Positions 1 through 10,959 of a stretch of 64,000 bases of DNA are shown here, one piece after another. Every line of letters starts with the position of its first letter. The stretch's first letter is position 1. A model generated the notes under the pieces. That model was given only the letters and a program-made list of their open reading frames with translations, had not been told where the DNA came from and did no database searches. Made by a program: the position numbers and the translations under genes. The stretch is from Diaporthe sp. PMI_573 (Eukaryota > Ascomycota > Sordariomycetes > Diaporthales > Diaporthaceae): the NCBI GenBank assembly GCA_021399435.1, contig JAJTUP010000002.1:3658001-3722000 (forward strand), in the 5' to 3' direction.

Positions 1-684
1 TCAACACGGTGTAGCCCAGCTAGAACAGAGCGCTCGGGACGCGTCTGGGCGAGCAGCGCTACACTCGCCGTGAATCCTTCACCAATGTATGGAAGGTCGC
101 ATGACGCATCACTCAAATTCCGTCGGCCACGTTCGAAGCCCCCCTCTTTACAATTGCAGCAAGATCGGCGACCAAATGAACAAACGAAAACTTTCGTTGC
201 TACTCATCCACCACAACCACAGTCTGCCCGCTCGCTGCCTTGAAACACCACACATTGGATCGACTGAGGACCAAGACATCGAACCACATAATTCTGCCCC
301 ACATGTACGGCCTTTACTGGTGGCCAGAAGCGAATGGTATGGCTAGGTCCGTTGACTGGAGCAGAGCGTAATTACAGGAGCAGAGCGTAGTTACAAGAGC
401 AGAGTCTCCAAGGATGGCGCCACGGATACAATCAGCTATGAAACCCACGCTCTCCCTCATTAGTATCTACCTAACGAGATGGATAAATAGGTACAGTAAG
501 CGTATTTTTGAACAAGATTAAGGTACCTTGTCGTTTTCTTGAAGGTATTAAAATATTTGACTGCCTAGGTACATCGGAAATTTCTAATTCAAAGTTTGGC
601 TGTCTGATAGCAAAGTCTATTCTCCAATGAGAAAACACAAAAGGAGATATGTTGGTGAGGCCTGTAAGTCAATACTGCTACCAC
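1..684. other. Left-edge non-coding stretch
   Basis: I see no convincing gene here. The short open frames have no recognisable domain. A small direct repeat (the unit gagcagagcgtarttacar, twice) sits near 358-397. The right part is the 3' flank of the GMC oxidoreductase, whose stop codon is at 685. The neighbouring gene to the left lies outside the window. Confidence 0.5.
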
Positions 685-2466
685 TTATGCCTTCTCGTCG
701 TCGTTGAGAATATCCTTGGCCGCCCGGTTGGCCAACGCGTAAACCGCGGACTGTGGATGGCAGGAAGTTGGGAAGGGAAACGCGCTGGAGTCGATGACAC
801 GGATATTTTCCAGGCCCTTGATCCGCCAACGCTCATCAAGGACTTTGCCGAGGGCTACAGAGCCAACCGGGTGCGAGAAGGAGAAGGTTGCACCCTGGAT
901 TGCCTTCCAGATGGCCTCGTCGGAGTCGAGCGGGAAGCCTGGGTACACCTCACCGACAGTTTTACTCTTGATAGAGTCGTGCTCGATGACCTCACGAAGC
1001 TTCTTGTACCCGTAGATGATGGCTGCCTTGTCTGCGTCGGTGCCGTAGTAGTTGGTGTTGATGAGAGGCTGGTCAGTGTAGCTGTCCGAACTCAGCTCCA
1101 CGCTTCCGGTGTACTCGGGCTGCACCAAGGCAACAAAGACCGTAATTGCACTTTCATTGGCCGGAATGAAGGGGACACCGCTATACTCGATCAACAAGTG
1201 CGGACGATCCGCAGGAAGATCAGTGTAATGCGTGGCGTTTTCAACATTGGCAAACTCCTCGTCAGGCACCCGGAATGTGCCGTAAACAAAGCCATTATTC
1301 CAACCCAGAGGGCCGCTGCGGTCCGTGGCATACTGATCTGCAGCCTGGGTAGACACGGTGGCGTTGCTAAGCCACTGAAACATTGTCGTGATGTCAGGCG
1401 TAACCAGGAGCTCGGTGACGGCGAAGGGGTGGTCGCGCAGGTTGCGGCCAACCTCAGGGCTATCGAGGACCACACTGATGCCGAGCTTAGATAGCTGCGC
1501 CTCAGGCCCAACACCAGAGAGCATCAGTAGCTTGGGGGTGTTGATGGCACCGCCACTGACAATCACCTCGTCGGCGTTGATTGTCTGCGTCTGGCCATCC
1601 AAGACGTACTCGACGCCCGTGGCAGTCTTGCCCTCGAAGTTGATCTTTTTCACCCATGCATTAGGAATGATCTTGACATTATCTCTTCCCATCGCGCTGA
1701 CGCCGAATGAGTTCCGAGCATACGACCTTCTGCGTTCCAGGGCATAGATGGATGCAATGCCCCTGTCGAGACCAATTCCGGTGCCGTCGTTCAAATCGGC
1801 CTGTTGCAAACCGAGCTCCGCCTCCACAGCGGTACTGAAGGGTTCTTCGAAGCCCCCCACGCCGCTGGTGCGGCTAACCTCTATTTCGCCGTTGCCGTAG
1901 GCGGTCTCGTTGACCACTTGTTCGTAGTCCGCGTCGAAAGTCTCCGTGTAGTGACTCACTTCGAGGAAGTCCTGGAGGATCGAGTTCCATGCCAAGCCCG
2001 AGTTGCCCGACACTTCTGCCCAGGCATCGAAGACCGAGGAGGCTCCACGGCAGTAGGCCATGCCATTGACAGCGGTCCCTCCTCCAAGACCCCATCCTTG
2101 AGCGAGGTTTGTCGTGAGACCACCCAAGTTTGGGTCTGGGGCTGCCGTGTAGTTCCAAGTGTTGCCGGCGCCACCGAGAGGATACTGGGCAGGGACTATA
2201 GTTTGAGACATTATGAGCTTCATGTCAAATTGCGCTGTTGGGAGGATGTTATTCATACCTTGAAGCAGCTCATTGTTAATCGTGTCCGGACCAGCCTCGA
2301 GCAGGGTGACTTGGTGACGTCCATTCTGTGAAAGCCGATCCGCGAGAACAAGCCCCGCAGGGCCACCACCGACGATGACATAGCTAGTTGTGGTCTTGGT
2401 TTTGGGAATGGAGGCCGCTTCTGTCCCCAGAGTAATGGCGGTCAAGATTGCTAGTGAGGACCGCAT
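685..2466 (-). CDS. GMC-family FAD oxidoreductase, XptC-like
   Basis: Predicted 593-aa flavoprotein of the glucose-methanol-choline family, single exon. The start is the ATG at 2466; the frame extends upstream only through a TTG, and this ATG opens directly onto a hydrophobic N-terminus ([12 protein letters not shown]) that looks like a secretion signal. Visible features are the FAD dinucleotide motif GGGPAG at residues 33-38, a second GMC signature ([16 protein letters not shown]) in mid-protein, and the catalytic His pair near the C-terminus (SHPVGS, H532; CHPQ, H570). The family oxidises alcohols, often aryl or allylic alcohols in natural-product clusters. With a questin-oxidase-like enzyme, a DMATS and an EthD-DUF1772 protein nearby, the closest parallel is XptC of the Aspergillus nidulans prenylated-xanthone pathway. 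That role is inferred from context; another alcohol substrate is possible. Confidence 0.9.
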   Translation of the reverse strand: MRSSLAILTAITLGTEAASIPKTKTTTSYVIVGGGPAGLVLADRLSQNGRHQVTLLEAGPDTINNELLQGMNNILPTAQFDMKLIMSQTIVPAQYPLGGAGNTWNYTAAPDPNLGGLTTNLAQGWGLGGGTAVNGMAYCRGASSVFDAWAEVSGNSGLAWNSILQDFLEVSHYTETFDADYEQVVNETAYGNGEIEVSRTSGVGGFEEPFSTAVEAELGLQQADLNDGTGIGLDRGIASIYALERRRSYARNSFGVSAMGRDNVKIIPNAWVKKINFEGKTATGVEYVLDGQTQTINADEVIVSGGAINTPKLLMLSGVGPEAQLSKLGISVVLDSPEVGRNLRDHPFAVTELLVTPDITTMFQWLSNATVSTQAADQYATDRSGPLGWNNGFVYGTFRVPDEEFANVENATHYTDLPADRPHLLIEYSGVPFIPANESAITVFVALVQPEYTGSVELSSDSYTDQPLINTNYYGTDADKAAIIYGYKKLREVIEHDSIKSKTVGEVYPGFPLDSDEAIWKAIQGATFSFSHPVGSVALGKVLDERWRIKGLENIRVIDSSAFPFPTSCHPQSAVYALANRAAKDILNDDEKA

Positions 2467-3583
2467 CTTTGCCGTATTTAGGATAATGGGCAAGGAGAAA
2501 ATGAGTGAATAGAAGTTTGCCTTTTTCCTCAGGTAGCTCGAAGCCAGACCCTATGATTGGGATGGAAGTGAGATGTGGACTGCAAGAGATTTTCTCCATG
2601 ATTTACATCTTCATCATTCCATTTTGTATGGAACAGTGCTCCCAAAAAGAGGTCACAACCACACCCCTCGAACCCATACCCTCGGACGCCGACTCGGATA
2701 TCAGCCCATCGAACCTCCACTGAAGGAATCGTCAAAAATGTGATCACCGAACCGTCAGGGATGCCCCCGAGTCAGCTCAGCCTCATCGCCTAGGAGGTGA
2801 TCCTTCAAGCCCCCAATCAGGCAATAATTCAGCTCCTTCGGCCTGTTCCTTCTAAACCTCGGGGATTGCGCTGGCTGGATCACAGTAAATATTCTAAATG
2901 CCTCAGATATTCTGTCCATCTTTTCTCTGATCTGTTCAACATAACATGACCTAAGCGCCAAGATCTGAGCACGTGGTTTCCAGGTTGCACGGCGTCAATG
3001 CAGTGCAGTATGCATAGAAGATCATCGCTTACGCAGGGAAAAGACACGTGGCACGAGGATGGGCCCTTGTATTTCTCATGTGTGCATGTGCTCTGCTGCA
3101 GCAGAAATTGTTCATTGCCCATGACAGATTAGACTTGTTCGTGCCGCACTGCTTGTTTTCACTCTTTTCCCGCAGCATTTACAGGATGTAGATTGAGACT
3201 AGACAGCAGCGTGCTCGTGAGACGATTCTTGGTGGAAGAAAGGCACTGGCGAGCCTTTTGTTCCTACGTAGCTCCCCTTCATGTCGGAAATGTGCGGGTC
3301 TCGTAACCGAAGATTGCAGCTACCCAAGACCTCCCCTCAAGATCTGACACCAACAAGGTTTGCTCCCCAGTCTTCAAAACTTCAGAATATACGATAATGC
3401 GCTTTTTAATTATTCTAGATTTAACCAGAGATGAATGCGCTATCGTCTATGTCTCCTATAGTGCTTCAGCCGAGTGCATACTTCTATCCTCCTGAAGTTC
3501 CATGCGCAATCATGACAAAAGCTCATCTCAACCAACCCAGGGTTGGATTCGCCGCACTAGATCTACCTTAACCCCCCATACAG
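2467..3583. other. Intergenic, GMC oxidoreductase to P450
   Basis: No gene seen. This is the promoter side of the GMC oxidoreductase and the 3' flank of the P450, both on the minus strand. The short frames have no recognisable content. Confidence 0.5.
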
Positions 3584-5457
3584 TTAATCAGAAAGTGATG
3601 CCAGTCTCACAAATACTTTCTGGGCGCTATGTGAGGCTGAGTCCTTCGCGGCCGTCCCTGACAGCTCCTCAGGGGTCTCTTGGAGGTCGAAATTCCACAC
3701 AACAAGAGTGACTAACGTCTTGAGAATTAAGGTGGCCCATTTAATACCTGGTAAATATCAGAGCGTGGTTAGTTACAGGTGTGGATGGTCAGTAGAGGGG
3801 GCAAGCTGTCCGAAGAACTCACCAAAACAGCCCCGTGGACCCACACCAAATGGTATCGATGGTCCAGCCACGGCATTGTATCGCTCCTCGCCATTCTCAG
3901 TCCTCTGAAGCCACCTCTCGGGGCGGAATTCACCCATGTCAGACTCATCCCAGGTGCCATACTTGTCCTTGGCGTCCTGGCTGGATTTACTCCTCGTCGC
4001 CTCGTCCACAGGCATCGCGGGCATGTGGTAATTGGGGCCGTTGGTAAGCATGAAGACGTCGGTACCTTTGGGAATGCGATGGCCGAGTACCGTGGTATCT
4101 TTGATGGTGTACCGGATCATGCAGCTGATGGTGACCGCAAAGCGGTGGTTCTCGGCGAGGAATGCGTCCAGATACGGCAAATTGGCCTCGGCAATCTCTT
4201 GCGCGGTGGGCATGTCTCCGGCCTCGACGGCACGTCTGTGGACAGCCCGCAACTCGGACCGCATTTTCTTCTGTACTTCTTGGTGCATGGTGAGGTATTT
4301 GAGCGCCCAGCCCAGCGCTGCACCAGTTGTCACCTGACCGGCAAAGAGAAAGGCAAGCAGCTCGTCCCGCACGATGGGCAGGTTAAACTTCCTTTCACGA
4401 TTTTCTTTTCTGGCCATTTGCGACTCCCGCTGGACCAGGAGCTCCAAGGCGGATCTGACTTCTTGCTCATCGGCAGGTTTCCCCCCGGCCTTCTTGCTGG
4501 AAAACCGGGCCCACGCCGCATTGACCTGATTCGAAATCATATCGTAGGTATACCGCTTGGCTTTTGAGTAGGAAGGCAAGAACCGATATGCTAGAGGAAC
4601 TAGAATCCTCGGGAAAGGGGACCGAACTGCCATTGCAACCCCGTCTGTCATTTTGACCAGGGCTGCGCAGGCCTCGCTCTCCATGCCGTCCTTGAAAGAC
4701 ATGGGCGTGTCCAGATGCACGCCGGAAGTGCCAACTGTCACCTTCACATCAAGGGAGGCATGGTGCGTTTGAAGCGCCTTGACGTCGTAGCCAAAGTTTG
4801 CCGAGGTGATGAAGTCGACCAGACATCTCGCCACGTCTGACTCCGCGTCAAAGGGCCGCCCTTGCGCTAGACGGGCCTTATCATGCCATAGAGACACGAG
4901 CTCGGCAACATACTTGTGGATTCTGGGCCCAATGACCTCAGACACAAAGCTATTGGACATGGTGTCCCGCATGAGGTTCCTGTGGGCACGCCAGCGGTCG
5001 TCTGTCAGAAATTGGATGTGGCTCTCCGGCACGATGGGCCCAAAGACCTCTCCGGTAAAGGCCGACCGGTCGAATTCCTCTTTGCGGGTCGCGCAAATAT
5101 CAAAGGCTTCGCGGAAATCCGTGAGGATCACCCACGGCTTGCCAAATGGTCGCATGAACATCTGAAACACGGGCGCTTTGAGATCTAGGGCTAGCTTCCT
5201 CATGTAGCTGAAGACCTCTTTCGTCTCCTTCTGCCATTCTATAATCTGGTGATAGGACACATCAGCATGATTTCTAACGGAGAGGTCTTTCTCTTGCTTA
5301 CATCAGGCGCGTCTCCAAGCAGACGCTTCTCGCTCCCTTTTTTGTACGGTATTCCAGGTATCGGTTTGGGAAGTGCTGCCCGATAGAGCAACAGGCACCC
5401 TAGGAGCAGCAAAGAGCCTACCACTCCCAGGCTAGAAATTGGCATCGACGTAGACAT
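3584..5457 (-). CDS. Cytochrome P450 monooxygenase (aromatic cluster)
   Basis: Three-exon model: 5457-5302, 5245-3823, 3747-3584, giving 580 aa. Intron 1 (56 nt) has donor GTAAGC and acceptor CACCAG; intron 2 (75 nt) has donor GTGAGT, a CTAAC branch site and acceptor TACCAG. Without the second splice the heme motif runs into a stop; with it, the usual K/R-rich helix and C-terminal strand follow. The N-terminal membrane anchor is at residues 10-27. The I-helix carries AGQVTT, the K-helix ExxR is ENHR, and the heme loop is FGVGPRGCFG with Cys525 as axial ligand. It is an ER-bound monooxygenase. Its place between the GMC oxidoreductase and the questin-oxidase-like gene suggests that it hydroxylates the polyketide. 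The substrate cannot be read from the sequence. Confidence 0.9.
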
Positions 5458-6427
5458 TGGACTCTTGGTTTTTGGTTTTTGTGTCTCGGACCTGTACTAG
5501 ACACAGAAATTACAACTAGCCACGTCGATACACGAGAAAATGGACGGTCTTGTAGACTTCATTTGCCAAAATGATGGGCTGGTGTGTCGTTCTGTCAGCA
5601 CTGAAATTCGAGAGATGATACCCGAACGCTTAGGCGGCGGCCGTCTTACAGCTTACCTATCGGCCACCGACCTTGCAGGATCATATATCTAGGTATCCAC
5701 ACAATGACCGATGTCCGATATACTGCGCCCACCTACTTCAATTAGCCAAGCGGAATGGTGACAGATGTGCATGCACTACTGCAGGAGAAACAGGAGCTGT
5801 TTGTGGGCCATTTCATCATGTAACTTTGGTGATACATTGTAAAGTTTTGAATGCATAGCTACACAAAGAACAACAAAAAGTGCATTCGGACAGAAATATC
5901 GAGTCTTCGCTACCAAGAGAGAAATGCCTGCCAGAATACATCATGGGAGGTGCATGCACCGCCCACGAACAAGTCTTGAGCAAGCGTCCTAAAACGTCAG
6001 CGGTGTCATGGCACGCAACAATCTGCAAACCATCTAATTAAATGGTCTGGCCAACATGGTGGATCAGGAGGCTTGAGAGAGTAAGAGACTCAACTGCCTC
6101 AGCTTAATATATACCCAACTGCATCGGAATGAGGTTTGGCTCTGGCCTATTTTTGAATGGCAGAATCATGTTTACTTGCTAATTAGTTAGAGAAAAGAAA
6201 CTGTGAGAGTTCATATTACGGGGGATACGGTCCGAGTCCTGCTGGAACACATTGGTGTCCCGGTGTTTCCAACAAATTAGACTCATGAGGTCGATAAAAC
6301 GCAGCCCAATCGAGCGATCAATTATCTACCAAAAGACAGCCCAAGTTGATATTTCAATCTCCACTCGTACAATGATATTTAGCCACCGCCTGCAATCAAA
6401 GCATGAAAACTTTGCTGATCCGACCCC
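5458..6427. other. Intergenic, P450 to questin-oxidase-like gene
   Basis: 970 bp with no convincing gene. It is upstream of the P450 (minus strand) and downstream of the questin-oxidase-like gene (minus strand). Only short unrecognisable frames are present. Confidence 0.5.
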
Positions 6428-7768
6428 TCAAGCGTGATTCGGTACAGACGCCCATGCGGAATCCATACCCGCCATGAGCACCCACTTAGCCGGAGCAGGA
6501 AGATCGAGCGTGGTGTCATAGGCCATACGGGCAATCTTCAACCACATGTCTCCACAAACCGCGGGAGACGTCGCAGAAAATTCTTCTCCAAGCTTCCTCT
6601 CCAGATCTTCGCCATTCTTCAGGGCACGCACGAACTTGGCAACGTGGCCATCATCGTGCTGCTCATTGACCAGATGGTAAAGCTGGTCCCAATCGCGATC
6701 GGCCCCAACGTCATACCCGGTGATGCCTTCCGTGTGCAAATCCGGAAGACCGCAGGTAATGTACCAGATCAGGTCCAATCTGCCCTTCCACTCGACCAGC
6801 CGCACCTTGTCCTCTATACTGATCCACTCTTGGTCAACGAGGACGCTGATAAAAAGAGAACTAGTGACACAGTGCATGAAGAAGAAGTCAATCTTTGCCG
6901 CTTTCCCCGGGCGTTGCGCAGCACCCGCGAGGTATGCGCAGAAGGCGATCATCTCGGCCGTCTTGGCCTTGAGCTCCTCGGGCCGAACGCGGAACTGCGC
7001 GGCCAAGGTCACAATCTTGTCTCCAACCTTGGGGTAGATGGCCTTCTTCTGCTTCATGGTGCCGATCAGGTCGGGCGTGCGCGCCGCCTCGCGGATGGCA
7101 GGGTGGGCGGCGGCCTCCCGCGCGAGCTGCATGAGGCGCTTGCCGCGCCCGTCGTCCGCGTTATGCTGGGCCAGCTTCTCCGTGATGTGGAAGAACCAGT
7201 TCGTGTCGAACGAGTCGTGGGCTGCGGCCTGCGCGAGGGCCTCGGCGATGACAGCGGGTTGCGCGAACTCGGCCCCCAGCCCGAGGTGGATGATGGAGTG
7301 GTATGCGCCGTCGTACATCAGGGGGAGGATGGCTTCAGCGATGGGCGACTTGCTGAAGACATAGTCGTTGACGACTTGCTGCCAGCCCTTCTTGTTGATC
7401 TGCTGCTCGAAGAAGACGCGGAAGTTGTTGTAATGAGCGATTTTGGTGATTCGCCCACCGAAGTAGTCGTCATTGGCCAGACGTTCGACCACCTTTTCAT
7501 CCAGGGGCGGTATCCCGCGCTGAAGAGGGGCGTCGTCGTCGTATGCGGTCTGCAGCTGGTCTGGGGTTGCTCCCAGAGACAATCGTGTCAAGAGATTGTG
7601 CGCGAGATGGTTGTGACCGTTCATATCACGGAAGAATATGTGAAGCTCATCGTGATTTTTCTGTAGCAAACGGTTGGTAATTTCGAGAGATTCGGGTATA
7701 ACTGCAGGACCACCTCTGATGTAGCCGAGGTGATCCGCCGACATAGAAATGCTTGAAGCCTCCGACAT
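6428..7768 (-). CDS. Questin-oxidase-like (DUF4243) Baeyer-Villiger enzyme
   Basis: Single-exon 446-aa protein starting at a true ATG (7768). I recognise the questin oxidase-like family (MdpL, AflY/HypA-like, formerly DUF4243). Examples are the stretch NNFRVFFEQQINKKGWQQ, the following YHSIIHLGLGAEF, and the His-rich helix segments DSFDTNWFFHITEKL and FFFMHCVTSS. These enzymes open the central ring of anthraquinones by Baeyer-Villiger-type oxidation to give benzophenones, the route to xanthones and seco-anthraquinones. The gene diverges from the ABM gene (461 bp between starts), so the two probably share a promoter region. Taken with the EthD-DUF1772 fusion and the DMATS it points to a xanthone or benzophenone-like product. 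Family is confident; the exact substrate is not. Confidence 0.88.
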   Translation of the reverse strand: MSEASSISMSADHLGYIRGGPAVIPESLEITNRLLQKNHDELHIFFRDMNGHNHLAHNLLTRLSLGATPDQLQTAYDDDAPLQRGIPPLDEKVVERLANDDYFGGRITKIAHYNNFRVFFEQQINKKGWQQVVNDYVFSKSPIAEAILPLMYDGAYHSIIHLGLGAEFAQPAVIAEALAQAAAHDSFDTNWFFHITEKLAQHNADDGRGKRLMQLAREAAAHPAIREAARTPDLIGTMKQKKAIYPKVGDKIVTLAAQFRVRPEELKAKTAEMIAFCAYLAGAAQRPGKAAKIDFFFMHCVTSSLFISVLVDQEWISIEDKVRLVEWKGRLDLIWYITCGLPDLHTEGITGYDVGADRDWDQLYHLVNEQHDDGHVAKFVRALKNGEDLERKLGEEFSATSPAVCGDMWLKIARMAYDTTLDLPAPAKWVLMAGMDSAWASVPNHA

Positions 7769-8229
7769 GATAGGCGATATTTGCTTTCGTGCTTCCGATG
7801 GCTACGATTGCTATCTGTCTGGAAAACAAAGTTGGGAATCTACTCACTGCAAGACGTGTATGATAAATTCGGCAACTATAATGTTTACAAAGCTTTTGAC
7901 GCCATACATATTTATAAAAGTTGGACTTGATGGTACAGGCGCCGTAGGACACTCGTACCAATGTCGTCAAACATCTCATGAAGCCAGCTCGGAGAACGCG
8001 AACCAATCACTGCCTACCTGAGACCCCGAAAGTGAGATCCTGCGCGCGGAGGCCGACAAACGCTGAACGCGACAACAGCTTCAGTGGCATGTTTAATGGT
8101 ATCTGCGTTGCTATTTTTAAGGCGCCATTGGTCTCGGCTCATCGTGGCGCTGGCTTGCTTCCGCACTATCGTTCCACATCGTACCATCTAGCTTTAGGTT
8201 ACCTACTTCATAGTTATCGCCTTGCCAAA
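7769..8229. promoter_or_regulatory. Divergent promoter region
   Basis: 461 bp between the start codons of the questin-oxidase-like gene (minus) and the ABM-like gene (plus). It probably drives both genes. I could not identify a specific activator site with confidence. Confidence 0.45.
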
Positions 8230-8651
8230 ATGGCCTCCGAAACCCCAGCTCTCTCGGTGCATGTCAAAATCACCGTTGATCCAGCCAAAACGGACGACTT
8301 TCTAAAGGCTCTCCGTCCTACCTACGAGCACGTCGTCGCAGAGCCTAAAAACACCTTCTTCGAGCTTTACCGGGACAAGACACCTGGTGTTTTCGTTATT
8401 GTGGAGAACTGGAACGCCGATCCTGACTACATGTTCAATGTGAGATAACCTTTCGGCACCATTTGCAGTTTCAGACGGACCACGTGATGATTGATGTTTC
8501 CACCGTTTCATGTGCACAGGTTCAAATCAAGAAGGACTACTACAAGCCATACCACGCAGCCGTGAAGGACATGCTGCTGAAACCGATTGAACATGAGATT
8601 TACAGCAGGATGCCGGGGAACGAGTGGTCTAGTGTGAAGCAGGATAGATGA
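8230..8651 (+). CDS. Small ABM-like monooxygenase (dimeric alpha/beta barrel)
   Basis: Two exons, 8230-8439 and 8520-8651, giving 113 aa. The intron has donor GTGAGA and acceptor GTGCACAG, phase 0. The pattern V-H-V-K-I-T-V-x(6)-D-D-F, then FFELYRD, then VFVIVENW and the C-terminal KDYYKPYH is typical of the antibiotic biosynthesis monooxygenase (ABM) ferredoxin-like fold, usual length about 100 aa. Relatives act as cofactor-free oxygenases on anthrones and quinones, or as quinone-binding partners. It is divergent from the questin-oxidase-like gene and followed about 490 bp later by the DMATS gene. An oxidative or cyclisation step on the aromatic polyketide is an inference. Confidence 0.8.
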
Positions 8652-9138
8652 ACTGATAAGACAATGTGGAGTAAAAAAGAGGCTGACGAACACGGACGGT
8701 TCTAAGTGGGGGATGAGTTTGGGGAATCCGAAGTGATGTAGTTACGAATCAAGGAGGTGCTCCACGCCCGTGTTCCACAGATGCCTTGGATTGTGGTCCT
8801 TACCATCTTGCAGATTGGACATTCTGAAAGTCGTGATAAATTGTGAACTGTGCCCGTTCAGGTTTCGATACATTGCGGTTCGGGCATCGGAAGTCGGAGA
8901 AACGGGGATCTGGCGGAGACCACTGCTTACTGGCCTGTCGTGCCGACGCACTTGGACTCCATCTGACCTTTCATCGGGCTATGTATGGAATATGATATTT
9001 ATTTCATGAATATTATGCCATGGTAAGCCCAATCTGTTGAAGCAGACTCTGTGACTATATCATTGTTACGTGGTCCTCACATCTGTCACCGTAAACTCCT
9101 CCTCTATCAAATCATCTGGTCTTAAAAAGGTAGCGGAA
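8652..9138. other. Intergenic and promoter of the first DMATS gene
   Basis: 487 bp between the ABM-like gene and the DMATS start. An open frame continues upstream of the DMATS ATG only through a GTG, so I treat it as 5' leader. Nothing else is recognised. Confidence 0.45.
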
Positions 9139-10635
9139 ATGAACGGCACAAACGGCATCAAGAAAGGTCCTGCCTCACCTTCTCAGGCATGGACGCAACT
9201 GTCCAAATACCTCCCACCTGTGAATTCAGACCAGGACTTCTGGTGGCAGCTTACAGGCCGCCATGTTGCTTCTCTGGTCGAAGCAGCCGGGTACTCGATG
9301 GAAAAGCAGTATGAGGCGCTGGTTTTCCACTACCATTGGACTGTGAGTCAGCGCATCAAATACATTGCAACTTGGTCCACATCTTGTCGTGCGAATACTA
9401 ACCTTTCACACAAAACGCAGGTGCCTTACATGGGCCCAGCCCCAAATGCCGAGGGCAAGCCAACAAAATGGAGTTCCCTGCTGGGTCTTGATGGCAGCCC
9501 GATCGAGTACTCGTGGAAGTGGGAGACCAAGACCAGTGAGCCCGACGTGCGCTATGTGACGGAGCCCATCGGGGCGCACCCCGGTACGCACATTGATCCG
9601 CTCAACCAGCAGGCCCTGCGAGAACTGCTTCAACGCCTCGCGGATTCCCAGGGCACCGATATGAACCTTGGCTGGGTGAACCACTTCTTCGCGCGGTACT
9701 ACGACCATGACAACTCGAAATACGTACAGGAAGCCGCGGCAGGCTCAGCCAGAAGCACGGCCACCAGTGTGCAGCTGGGCACAGAGTTCCTCCGAAGCAA
9801 GGGCATCGGCTTCAAGACGTACTTCTTCCCTCGTAAGCTCGGACGGGTCGATGACATCTCCGTCGGGCAATATGATCTGGCCATGGCAGAGCTCGAAGTT
9901 GCCGACGAGAGCCAAGACACATGGGCTGCTCGCAAGGCCCTTGTCGATTTCCTGGCCCACAATGCCGAAGGCAGGGCGATGAAGCCCTTCTCCATCGCCG
10001 TGGACAACGTGGCACCCACCAAGTCGCGGCTCAAGTGGTACTTCCACACGCCGCACACGAGCTTCCGCTCGGTGCGCGAGGTTATGACCCTGGGCGGGCG
10101 CATCGTCAACGACAAGATCGAAGGGCAGCTCGCCGATCTCTACGCGCTCATCCGTGCCGTGGCGGGCCTCCCTGACGACTTCCCCGACACCGCCGAGATC
10201 CCTCTGCCCGTGCAGTCCGACGTCTATGACCAGGCCGCGCGGGACAACTTTGGGGAGCTAGACGAGGTTCTGACGGGCTATCTGTACTATTTTGACGTGG
10301 CGCCGGGCGGGAAGGAGCTGCCTGAGATCAAGTGGTTCATCCCGTCGCGCCACTATGCGCCCAACGACCTGGCGCATGCTTACTCCGTGGCGGCGTGGAT
10401 GGAGGCGCGTGGGCGGGGATCGCATAACCAGCAGTATATGAAGATGCTCGGCGCCTTGTCGCAGCACCGGGGGCTGGAGACGGCCAAGGGCCTGCAGACA
10501 TTCGTCTCGTGCCTGTTCAAGGCTGATGGTGAACTGGATATCACGACATATCTAGGGGCTGAAGCATATCATCCGGCACGGGCTGCTCAGGGTGTCAAAC
10601 GTCGGTCTCTTCTGCGTCGTGGCGACTCCTTTTAG
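9139..10635 (+). CDS. DMATS-type aromatic prenyltransferase, Xpt-like
   Basis: Two exons, 9139-9342 and 9421-10635, giving 472 aa. The 78-nt intron is in frame and easily missed: donor GTGAGT, branch CTAAC, acceptor ACGCAG. The ATG at 9139 is the first true start in frame. Landmarks of the dimethylallyltryptophan synthase ABBA-fold family are DFWWQLTGRH near the N-terminus, PYMGPAP just after the intron, KTYFFPRK, and SRLKWYFHT. Cytosolic, metal-independent; it transfers dimethylallyl from DMAPP. The second DMATS gene at 26.2 kb is clearly diverged and lacks this intron. With the questin-oxidase-like and GMC neighbours it resembles XptA/XptB of shamixanthone biosynthesis, so prenylation of a phenolic polyketide is the likely role. 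Regiochemistry cannot be predicted. Confidence 0.9.
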   Translation: MNGTNGIKKGPASPSQAWTQLSKYLPPVNSDQDFWWQLTGRHVASLVEAAGYSMEKQYEALVFHYHWTVSQRIKYIATWSTSCRANTNLSHKTQVPYMGPAPNAEGKPTKWSSLLGLDGSPIEYSWKWETKTSEPDVRYVTEPIGAHPGTHIDPLNQQALRELLQRLADSQGTDMNLGWVNHFFARYYDHDNSKYVQEAAAGSARSTATSVQLGTEFLRSKGIGFKTYFFPRKLGRVDDISVGQYDLAMAELEVADESQDTWAARKALVDFLAHNAEGRAMKPFSIAVDNVAPTKSRLKWYFHTPHTSFRSVREVMTLGGRIVNDKIEGQLADLYALIRAVAGLPDDFPDTAEIPLPVQSDVYDQAARDNFGELDEVLTGYLYYFDVAPGGKELPEIKWFIPSRHYAPNDLAHAYSVAAWMEARGRGSHNQQYMKMLGALSQHRGLETAKGLQTFVSCLFKADGELDITTYLGAEAYHPARAAQGVKRRSLLRRGDSF

Positions 10636-10959
10636 GTTGGCGGTGGCATTTCCGATTCACAGGTTTCTCATGTATACAACCCACCGGTGACGAAATCATG
10701 TTATCTTATCAGGTGCCCGATTTATCTCGACAACTTTCTGGCCATATCTTGTCGATACTTGCAGTGAATCGGCCCCAGGTTAGACATCTACGTATCTAGA
10801 ACTGATACACAGGCAACGCGGAGGCATTGGGATGTGGACACGGTCATTTAGATGTAGAAGCAAATGACGAAGTAACTGGGTAGATTGTAGACAGTGGCTA
10901 TCTATTTGCGAACTTGTTACATTCCAGAGCAACGTAGAAATCGCACATGTGCAAAACGA
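10636..10959. other. Convergent intergenic, DMATS to regulator
   Basis: 324 bp between the 3' ends of the DMATS gene (plus) and the Zn2Cys6 regulator (minus). It should hold both 3' UTRs. No gene seen. Confidence 0.5.

Noticed and set aside
649..1494. 281-aa open frame on the plus strand
   Set aside because: Lies antisense to the GMC oxidoreductase; it is a by-product of GC-rich codon use and has no domain.
3779..4567. 262-aa plus-strand open frame
   Set aside because: Antisense to the P450; no recognisable domain.
6434..7666. 410-aa open frame on the plus strand
   Set aside because: Antisense to the questin-oxidase-like gene, starts at a non-ATG codon, and has the biased composition of a mirror frame.
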